Source: Epiperipatus broadwayi
Lineage: Eukaryota; Onychophora; Udeonychophora; Euonychophora; Peripatidae
Direction: 5' to 3'
Assembly (NCBI GenBank): GCA_028023455.1
Contig: JAQFVV010012435.1
Coordinates: 554,001-618,000 of the forward strand
DNA length: 64,000 bases
The notes beneath the pieces are model-generated. The model was given only the letters and a program-made list of their open reading frames with translations. It did no database searches and was not told the origin of the DNA. A program made the translations under genes and the position numbers. Shown in pieces: positions 55,403 to 64,000 of the stretch (the stretch's first letter is position 1; every line of letters starts with the position of its first letter).

Positions 55403-56876
55403 GCTATAACAATAACTTCAATATACTCTCTCAAATAATGTAGTCTGCCAAAATGGAGAGCACAGCCATTGACAAGATATTTAAAATCATTTCTACAGTG
55501 TAATCGTTTATAATACTTTCCATTACAATCGCTATTTATTAATATAAACTAAAATATGTTATCTTCTATGACTGAACAATGTTTTAATAAAACACATGAA
55601 ATACTTTCATAATTGACTAATATTGAATAGTATATAAATAATATGACTCTTAATAGATAAACATATAATACATTTTCAGAGTAAACTAGATCACTATAAA
55701 GTACAATAATATTAAAAAATAATTATATAAAATGTTAGTTTAAGAGCTTATAATATCTGTAACATGAGACACAGTTTTGTTAATATTGTATTAACAAAAT
55801 TGTGTCCCAAGGTGATATATTCAAAACGATCTTATGTATTGTCTAGGCTATTGCTAAATGATTAAGTCTGTTTATCCTTGGTTTTCTTATTTTATCTAAT
55901 AAATAAATAAAAAGTTGATTTAATAATCCTTTTTTATATTTTGTCTCGCAATCAAATAGGTCAACATATTTAATAATACTTGGTATTTTGTTTCTTATTT
56001 TACACTGGCAAATGAATAATTCAGTCCATTAAATAATTTCAGACTTTCTTACATAATTTTAGGCTGTTTGATATTGTTATGTTAGTTTTTTTATAACTTG
56101 CTTACAGATATAATTTTGGAGGAAATCAGCAAACGGGATTTAAATTTATGGACAGGATTCCTTTTAGACTAGACTGGATTTTCACAACTCATCTATAAAA
56201 CTGCATTCCAAAAAAAAAAAAAAAACATCTGCTGGGAAAAGCCTAGTCATTTATACTGAGCTATGAACCACAAGTGTGTTTGGCTATTAAATTAATTTTT
56301 AATATTAATAAAATATTAATCTTACCAGCCAGTATATTTTGCTGTACAAATTTCATTATGGAAGACTGTGACAAATCATAGTCTATTCAATAATGACTTT
56401 CCTTTTATAGTTTAGCAGATGGTTTTAAATTCATTCTCTCTACCAGAAAAATATATTCTGAACCAAATGCTTTATTATAACCCTTTATGACTAACTCTAA
56501 GCTTATCAAAAAATATTTATTAAAGAATACATTGCTCAGCACCTTCTAGCTATCCTCTTCCAAACCTTACCTTATTCATTTCAGTCAATCTCTGATTACT
56601 TGTTTATTAAACAACAACAATAAAATCAAAAAAAATTGATGAAAATATTACTTCATTACAAATTTGAATTTGTTATATAAAAATGGATGGAAAAATATTG
56701 CTTCTTTACAAACGTGAGTTTGTTTCAGAACAAACTGCGATTAATTATTAATTTTCATAATCTGATAACTTTTTGTTACTTTTTTAATTTTGATAATTCC
56801 AATTTATTTCTTTTATGATGACCAATATTACATTTTTGTTAGTAGTTATGAACTTAGTATTATATTTATCTTTTTA
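55403..56876. other. AT-rich DNA, no recognised gene
   Basis: Contains a compact hairpin (55766-55808) and an A16 run near 56210. No coding similarity. Confidence 0.4.
55766..55808. repeat. 43-bp hairpin
   Basis: GAGACACAGTTTTGTTAA and TTAACAAAATTGTGTCCC pair with two differences around TATTGTA. It could be a remnant MITE. Confidence 0.75.
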
Positions 56877-57105
56877 ATCATCATCATCATCAACCATTAT
56901 CAATCCACTGCAGGATGAAGGTCTCTCCAAGTTTAATCCATCTTCTCCGATCTTTAGCTTCTCTTCTCCACAACACCCCTGCACATTTTCTTATTTCATC
57001 CATCCATCTCACATGTGGTCTCTTTGTGGGTCTTTTACAATCTCTTGGAATCCAGTTTAAAATTTCAATTGTCCATCTATTATCATCTCTTCTAGCAATA
57101 TTACA
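56877..57105 (-). mobile_element. RTE-clade LINE 3' fragment
   Basis: (CAT)n, then CAACCATTATCAATCCACTG and the complement of the C-terminal region, ending at CTTCTAGCAATATTACAG. Very similar to the 14.2-kb copy, so relatively young. Confidence 0.8.
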
Positions 57106-57439
57106 GAGAGCTCATACTAATGCATTCTACTGCTACTAGCGGGATTCAATTAACCCTCTTTTACCAAGCCAGTCAAGGCAGAGGCCATCAGCCAAAGATG
57201 GAGGGCTCTGTAAATCTCCTGATTGTGGAACCAGGCTGCATGTTGATAATATTTTATTTAGTTATTTACAATTGTGGATCATGTTGCAAAGAATTGGAAG
57301 AACTATCTTAATATTATAATTAAACTTTGTGAAGTTAGAAAAAAAGTGATGAGAAAATTGATTTAAAAAGTGGACATGTACTATACTACAAAGATACAAA
57401 TATTTTGGAAGTACAAGTGAAGTAAGATTTATTATATAT
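57106..57439. other. Unassigned spacer
   Basis: Slightly GC-richer piece (GGCAGAGGCCATCAGCCAAA, near 57177) with no recognised similarity. It could be the 5' part of the RTE element that follows. Confidence 0.35.
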
Positions 57440-60025
57440 AAAAAGTGGAAGGACAACATTGTGAAGATTGATAGTGTAGTGGACAGAGTGGCAAGATTAG
57501 TTATTCATTTGACAGCAGATATCAAATGCAGATAATTTAGGTTTATGCCTGAATAAGTTCTCTTTATGATGAAAAAATAGTAGATTTTTATATGATTAGA
57601 AAAAGCTTTTGATCAGACCAAATAACAAGTTAAAATTATCTTGGGAGGGGGACTTTAATGCTAATATTAGTAAATAACTGAAAGATTGGTAAATTTGGTT
57701 ATGGCAATAGAAATAAAAGAGGTGATAGACTTGTGGAGTTTGCAGAAAAAAAACAGCAGCTTTATATTATGAATTCTTTCATTGAAAAAAAAAAACGCTA
57801 AACAGAAATCAACATGGAAGCATCCAAATGAAAGTAAAACAAAATTTTATTATATTTGGCCAACAGAAAATGTGTTTTTCAAGACCATAATGTTCTTCGT
57901 AAATTCAACCAAGGAAGTGATCATTGATTAGTGAAATGTAAGTTGTGTGTTAATGCAAGACTTGAGAGATAAAAAATTATTAAGAAATACAATTTGCAGT
58001 TGATATCTCTAACCTTCAGAAACATTCCAATAAATTTAAATTAAAACTTGCAAATCATTTTTAAATATTAACAAATATACTTTTAAAACCCGCAATAAAG
58101 GTAACTGATACAAAAAAGAAGCAATTGACCAATAAAGTTTCTACAAAATGAGACATTATATGAAGAAAAGAAGGAAGATGAAAATGTATAGACATGATGC
58201 ATTAAAAATGATTGAATATCTAGAATGTTGTAAAATGGTGCAAAAAAGAGTTGATAATAATATAAAAAAGTATAATTATGAATTAGCAAGAAAAGTTATA
58301 GAAGATAATAAAAGTCTCAAAAATGTAAAACAACATCATGGTATATCTAGGAAACTTATTTCTGCAATAAGAAATAAATATGGCACTGTTACTAAAACAA
58401 GAAATATAAAATGTTCTACTAAGAATTAAAGGCAATACAGAACAAGAAAAAGTATCTCCTATAATTATTATATTTTCTGAATTTCTCAGTAACATGCAAT
58501 TAAATCTATGGAGAAAGGAAAGTGTTATTAAAACAGACAAAACTGCCCATACAGTAGTGCCACTCAATGCAAGCCAGAGTAATCAATGGATGCCAGAAGG
58601 CTTGTGTATAAAATCCCTATCTAGTGCCTACTCATCCAATATCCTTAGATTAATTTTTAGCTTGTGGCTTTCATCAGCGAGGTGCAGTCTCTTGGATTCA
58701 AGGTTTTTTGCTGATGAAAGCCATAAGTTAGAAATTGGTCTGGGGATATTAGATGAGTATGCACTAGATAGGTATTTTATGCACAAGCCTTCTGGTATCC
58801 ATTGATTACTCTTGCTTGCACTGAGTGGCACTACTGCATGGAGAGTTTTGCCTGTTTTGTAAGAAAAATCTCCCAGTCATGATAGAATTATAATCGATAT
58901 CTTAAAAGAAGCAGGTGAAGAAATAATTATAGAAAAAAAAAACCAATGAATATGAGTTGCCATTATGCTTCAGATTTATATATTATGAAAAGGCATTTGA
59001 TTCTATAAGCATTTATTCAATGATTAAAACATTGGATCATCAAGATATAGACCAAAGATATTGTCATATAATGAAGAATATTTATAAAAATGCAGCCGCA
59101 ACAATTAGGTTACATAATGATACTAGGAAGATTAATATTGAGAAGAGGGTGTGCCAGAATGATTTCATATCTACAAACCTTTTTACAGCAGAAGAAGTAT
59201 TTTGTGGATTAAAATGGAAAGCTAAGGAAAGAAAAATAAATGGAGATTATTCAAGATAACTAGATTTTTCAGATAATGGTAGTTGTTTTTGCAAATAATG
59301 CTTCAGAGCTTCAGTAAATGTTGCAAGAGTTATCAGGTAAAAGTAAGAAAGTAAGACTAAAGGTATATGTTAAAAGGATTAAATTAATGTTTAATGGATT
59401 TTTGCACAAGAAGAAAATAAAGATTGATAAGGATGAGTTAAAAGAAGCTAGCAATTACAGTTATCTTGACCAGAGTATTTCTAGAGATGGAAACGTAATG
59501 GATTAAATTAATCATAGAATTAAACTTAGTTGGAGTGCTTTTGGTACAAATAGCTTAATATTAAAAGAAAATATGCCTATGTGTTTGAAAAGAAAGATTT
59601 TTAATACATGTTGTTCCACTAGTTCTTACTTATAGATCAGAAAATTGGACACTTAACAGAAGAGCAATATAGAGACTTCCGATCATTATATGAAGTATGG
59701 AGATATATATGTTAGGAGTCACAAGAGAAATTGAAACCTAAATATATGGGTGAGAGGACAAATAGGTGTTACTGACACTATTGAAAAAATTAAGAGACTG
59801 AAGTGGAGTTAGGATGGACATATTACAAGAAGATGTGATAATAGATGGACAGTTGAAATCTTAAACTGAGTTCCAAGAAATTGTAAAAGACCTAGGAAGA
59901 AACCACAAGTGAAATAAGGACATGTGCTCAGGTGATGCAGAGAAGAGAGACCATGGATCATAGAAACTGGATTAAACTTCAAGAAAACATCATCTTGCAG
60001 TTGATAATAGTTGAAAATGGTGATT
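57440..60025 (+). pseudogene. RTE-clade LINE, longest copy (endonuclease to 3' tail), disrupted
   Basis: The order of domains is intact although the frame is not. Apurinic-type endonuclease: EGDFNAN at 57645-57668, then RGDRLVEFAEKK-like and QQLYIMNSF (57715-57780), then an HR/S-D-H-like end (57895-57930). Linker: open frame 58148-58429 with KVIEDNKSLKNVK. Reverse transcriptase from about 58860: KSPSHDRIIIDILKEAGEE (58862-58920), then YEKAFDSIS (58981-59010), LDHQDID and IYKNAAATIRLHND (59030-59120), a damaged G-V-x-Q-G-D block (RVCQNDFIS, 59145-59172) and a catalytic-loop region with FSDN instead of F-A-D-D (59258-59280). The C-terminal tail includes LQELSGKSKK, DGNVMD and the W/R-rich end (59820-59990). 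It lacks the start of the ORF and is split by a family B insertion at about 58526-58862. Not functional. Confidence 0.87.
58526..58862. mobile_element. Family B foldback inserted in the RTE element
   Basis: AAAACAGACAAAACTGCCCA at the left and TGGAGAGTTTTGCCTGTTTT at the right are inverted ends. Arms of about 150 bp meet at CTTGGATTCAAGG (about 58691). The RTE reading passes from GGAGAAAGGAAAG before it to AAGAAAAATCTCCC after it, so this is an insertion. Both ribozyme regions have core changes (TAAAAAT on the left, a weak stem I on the right). Confidence 0.88.
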
Positions 60026-61154
60026 ATGATATGTATATATAACGTTATAGTAACAAATAAAAGAATAATTAAAAATTGTTTCTATACAAAGATTCACTAA
60101 CTATATGAAAAATAATAAATTTTTATTATTTAAATATTTCAAAAATTATCTAAGTATAATCTTATATAATTGTATAAAATTAGTCTTGTGTCATTTAGTA
60201 ATTCAATTAGACTATGGAGAAAAATAAATCAATTAGACTATAGAAAACAAATTTACTTATTTTTTTTTTATTCTTTTAAAAATGGTTTTGTCAATAATAT
60301 ATTAAAGAAATGGTTAATTAGTTAACAGATCATGTGTCACCTAAGCATTAGAAGTGACACAGCTATGTTCAAGATACATCTAGCTCTTAAATTTAGCACT
60401 TTACCATTGTACTAAACCACTTCTAAAATTAAATTATTAGAAAGAAATTGTGTTAAAAATATCAACAATAAAAAGAATAAATGTGATGTTTGAACTATCA
60501 ACTGGATAGTCTATGTACAGCATCAACTTTTTTTAATTTGTTCATCTGTGAATTGATTTATTAGTTTCATATGAGTTGGTAATTAGAGAAAAAGCAAAAT
60601 AGTAAAGTTGCATATTTGTGTTAAAAGAAAAAAAGCATGATGAATGAAGTAGTAGATAATCACTTAATAAATAGAGAAGAAATGTAGATTAGATGTGTGA
60701 AGGTACATTAAAGGTTAATATTGACTTTGTAATCCAAGTCATGAAATGAGGTATTGTAAACTGAAAACTGTACTAATAACAGATATACATATGTAGTATT
60801 TTATAAAAGTGTAAAGGCAGTAATAGCCAAGAATTATGAGCAGATTCATTGTAACATTCTTATTAATATGGGTACTATTCTACTATAATATTTGTCTAAA
60901 GAAACTGCTGAAAAATTAAGACTAATGTATTCCAGTCACATTCTGCAAATATTAAAATTCAATAATAACTTATGGAGGTGGTTAATGGTAATCAAAGTTT
61001 TAATATAATTACATGAAGTTAAACTCACTATTATCACTATGAAATTTTGATTTAATTGGTACAAGAAATGTTAAATTAATCTCCAAAGTTATTCATCAAC
61101 CACATCACATATAATTTTAAATTTTGTATAATTCTTGTGTGTGTGTATATATAT
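60026..61154. other. AT-rich DNA with one tRNA-like remnant
   Basis: Around 60335-60425 the minus strand begins GTGGTTTAGTACAATGGTAA with a layout like family D. No gene recognised. Confidence 0.38.
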
Positions 61155-61238
61155 CTTAATCGAACACTTTACAACGCAATGTATAATACAAAATTTCATT
61201 TTATATTATACATTGCATTGAAAAGTGTTCATTTAAGG
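61155..61238. repeat. 84-bp foldback between TA repeats
   Basis: CTTAATCGAACACTTTACAA pairs with TTGAAAAGTGTTCATTTAAG, and GCAATGTATAATA with TATTATACATTGC. It sits between two TATATA tracts, which fits a tiny Tc1/mariner-type MITE inserted at TA, or a repeat-borne hairpin. Confidence 0.75.
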
Positions 61239-61289
61239 TGTGTATATATATATATATAATATTTGAACACAATTATATTTTGCAGACTT

Positions 61290-62010
61290 TTAAACTAGTT
61301 GTAATTATAGGGGATTTAAACCCAGACTTTCAAACTCCTAGTTGTCATTCATTCCTTCCTATAAAACCAATTCACATGACCACATACATGTGAAAAAGAT
61401 ATGCATTTTATGTTATATCAGCACTCATTAATTGGTGCAGATCAGCATCTTCCATATATATACATAATCAGTGCTCAGTTTATATTAAGATAACAAATCT
61501 CTAAACTTTAATGGACAGGCTTTTCAATCATCCATGTCATTGAAAATTGGATAATAGCATATTCAAAACTCTTGTTTGCTAATTTTGTCATACCCATATT
61601 GACTGTAAGACATTCTAACCCCTCATATGCAGGACATTGCATCCATTTAAATACACAGAAGAGGGGTGGACAAAATACAGACTGAATAAGTAATATTTAA
61701 ACATAAGTATATTGTATATACTTTTAAACTAGATGTAATTATAGGAGATTTAAACCCAGATGTTTAAATTCTCTTTTGTCATGAACTCCATCTTATACAA
61801 CCAATACACATGACCACATACATGTGAATAAGATAGATAATCTCCAATATGTGCATTTTATGCTAAAGCAGCATTCATCAGTTGGAAATCAGTTATCTTT
61901 TTTGCATGAATGCGGTCATGTGTATCAATTTATAAGATGGAGAGAATGACAAAAGAGAATTTGAAAGTCTGGGTCCAAATCACCTATAATTATATATATA
62001 TATATATATC
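61290..62010 (-). mobile_element. Family A tandem, copy A10 (one unit plus a folded second unit)
   Basis: ATTATAGGGGATTTAAACCC (61306) and ATTATAGGAGATTTAAACCC (61737) mark the unit starts, about 431 bp apart. The first unit has a deletion across the ribozyme; the second keeps CCAATATGTGCATTTTATGC and GCATTCATCAGTTGG (core intact as CTGATGA, GAAA changed to AAAA). The second unit then folds back at about 61885 and ends in a TA run (61986-62008). Confidence 0.76.
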
Positions 62011-62211
62011 AGTGCATAATATGGTAAGAAGCAGAAATTATAATTCTTATATACTTGCTAATTTAAAAAGAAATGTGTTAATACTTGAACAATTTTTTTA
62101 GAAATTCTGAATTATTTGGATAACTTTGAGAATTTAAGTCAAACTTATTACTACAGTTAATTAAATAAAGATATAATTAATAATTTGTTAAGTGCGTACT
62201 CATTACCTAAC

Positions 62212-62352
62212 TAATATATATTAAGGCTATAACCTTAAGACTATGCGCCTAGATGCGACAGTAGGGACCTCTACAAATCTTAACACAAGATTAACGACTT
62301 TAAAAGACAAGAGCGGCGCATAGTCTTAAGGTTATAGCGTTAATATATATTA
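62212..62352. repeat. Family C head-to-head palindrome, copy C4
   Basis: TAATATATATTAAGGCTATA with AACCTTAAGACTATGCGCC on the left is matched by its complement on the right (62315-62352) with one mismatch in 38 bp. The left arm continues as a complete minus-sense family C unit (GTAGGGACCTCTACAAATC), the right arm is a short plus-sense 3' end. Confidence 0.85.
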
Positions 62353-63431
62353 CTTAAATAAAGATAATAAAAATACTGTAAAACAATATTAACTAATATT
62401 AATATTTATTGTGATATGAAGAAAAAAGAATTAGTCACATTGGATTTTAATGGTGTGTAACTCTGTCAGGATGAAATAAAAATTTTATCATTTATAAAAG
62501 TCATAAATATTTCAAATATTGTTTTTTGTAATTAAATATGATTAAAATTTCAAGTAAAGAATTTGTTTTTCTTTATTTTAATAATTATGCAAAGGTAATT
62601 TTATATTTTAAGATTTTTTATAAATTAAAATGTTGATCAAAGTTAAAAAAAGAAAATGTAATTATAATCATTTTCTTTGATATTCAATTTATTTGTTAAA
62701 TGAGTCATAAACCAGAGACTGGGTTAAAAACACACACATCTTCAGGTAAATAAGTCATTATATTTTTTAAATAAGCACCTTATTTTTTGATTATAGGCAA
62801 ACACAAACTGCTTCAAATATTAGGTATAAAAAGAGACAAAAACACACAAATTGGTTCTCTTTATTTCCAGTTCGTACTAGTAAACTGAATGTGAAAATTA
62901 ACATGAGCATTTGAAGACTCAAACTTAAATCTTTCATTACTGCTAGCACAAGTCACTGTCAGAAAAAAAAAGTTAACATTAAGTTTTTTTTTAATGAAAG
63001 ATAGCTAAACTGGTATTGAAAACTATAACTATCATAATTATTTTTTCAATTGTGACTATGAGGAATTTGGTCACCACTGATATAAATTCTAATATGATTT
63101 GCTGATTTGAGTTATCGTCATTATCTGAAAAAGTGATTCTGGTGGAGTAGCAAATTTATAGCCAAAACAAATCTTATAACTTCCCTACTGCCTGTCCTAT
63201 AGCCCTGAATCAATATCCTGTCTACTAATCAAAGAACTGTGGAAAACTGAAAGTTAGTAAGTCAATTAATATAGAAGCAATGTGAAGAAAATCGAACCTG
63301 CAAAAAATAATAATCAAGAAACCTATGAATATGGGAAAAGATAACTCTTGGAAGAGAAAACCTTTCTAACTAGAAAAAATGATTTCCCAAAAATACTTAT
63401 TTTGAATGTCAAAAGTGATATTTTTTGAGCA
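62353..63431. other. AT-rich DNA, no recognised gene
   Basis: No similarity recognised. Confidence 0.4.
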
Positions 63432-64000
63432 TCATTATAGTAATTTTTAATTTACTGCAAAATGAAGATCTTTCCAAGTTTAATCCAATCCTTCTAATTC
63501 ATAACCTTTTTTCAGTGTATTGCACCAACAAATTTTCTACTTTATTCATTCATCTCTTAAGCATTCTTTTTTGAGATCTTTTACAATTTTGGGGGATTCA
63601 GTTTAAGACTTTAACTAACATCTATTACCATCTCTTTTAACAATATGTCCTACCAACTTTATTTCAGTTTTTTTAGCATTTTCAATGATGTCAATAATAT
63701 CTGTTCTTTTGCATAAAAATTTCACATTCAGTCTCTTCTTTTTATTTCCAATGCACATCTTTGCATATTTTATTCATTTATCTAAAATCTCTGTATTGCT
63801 CTTCTATTAAGTGTCCATACCTCAGATAAAACTGGTAAAAGATAGTTATTGAACACTATTCTTTTCAAACAAACAGGCATATTGCCTTTTAATATTAAGG
63901 TATACTTCATAAAAGTTGAATTCTATAATTAATTTTATTCATTATATTTTCAGCTATGTTAATAATCTTATTGGAATATTTTGAGTTCTTAACTTCTTCT
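63432..64000 (-). pseudogene. RTE-clade LINE 3' fragment, runs off the window
   Basis: The complement of the C-terminal region (CCAAGTTTAATCCAATCCTT, CAATATGTCC) and of the AT-rich RT thumb region continues to the last base. It is more diverged than the 14.2-kb and 56.9-kb copies. The 5' end is outside the window. Confidence 0.72.

Noticed and set aside
58148-58429. Independent 93-codon basic protein gene
   Set aside because: KVIEDNKSLKNVK and its position between endonuclease and RT identify it as the linker of the RTE polyprotein.
1-64000. CRISPR array, bacterial operon, rRNA or host exon structure
   Set aside because: No regularly spaced repeats, no ribosome-binding-site-led frames, no rRNA-like segment, and no frame with exon-like coding bias outside transposons. 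The tandem arrays have units of 28-475 bp without unique spacers.

Overview
This window looks like heterochromatic or intergenic DNA of an invertebrate animal. It is very AT-rich, full of TA and ATG/GAT microsatellites, and contains no intact host protein gene that I can recognise. No open frame is longer than about 155 codons, and the longest ones are broken pieces of retrotransposon proteins. The resident families (Penelope-like elements with a GIY-YIG domain, RTE-clade LINEs, a tRNA-Gly-derived SINE, hAT elements, small hammerhead-ribozyme repeats) are metazoan in character. I cannot name the species.

Layout. 0.6-4.2 kb: two head-to-head Penelope-like element (PLE) fragments, one from the N-terminal part of the reverse transcriptase and one from the C-terminal part plus GIY-YIG. 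5.6-14.6 kb: foldback copies of repeat family A, RTE LINE fragments and a hAT MITE with an 8-bp target duplication. 15.4-20.0 kb: a SINE, a tandem duplication (family F) carrying a hammerhead, a third head-to-head PLE, then families E and A. 21-28 kb: families B, D, E, A and five tRNA-type SINEs. 28.6-31.9 kb: family C, a hammerhead-like hairpin, a relatively GC-rich region with two minisatellites and a hAT-type MITE. 32.7-40.9 kb: families B, D, A, C and E. 43-51.5 kb: an RTE fragment with a nested insertion, tandem family A, a Helitron-like repeat, a foldback RTE tail and a dead hAT transposase gene. 52.5-64 kb: B and A arrays, the longest RTE copy (57.4-60.0 kb, interrupted by a B element), a near-perfect family C palindrome and a last RTE fragment.

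The most interesting signal is a set of small dispersed repeats that carry type I hammerhead ribozyme folds with a very short stem III. Families A, B and F have all three stems and the core boxes; a degenerate version occurs near 29.0 kb. Families A and F occur as head-to-tail tandem units of about 430-475 bp and 365-400 bp with one ribozyme site per unit. This is the architecture expected of retrozyme-like, non-autonomous RNA-circle elements. PLEs, the retroelements known to carry such minimal hammerheads, sit in the same window. A second theme is that nearly every family (PLE, RTE tail, A, B, C, E) also occurs as a head-to-head inverted dimer, which suggests a shared mechanism that makes foldbacks.
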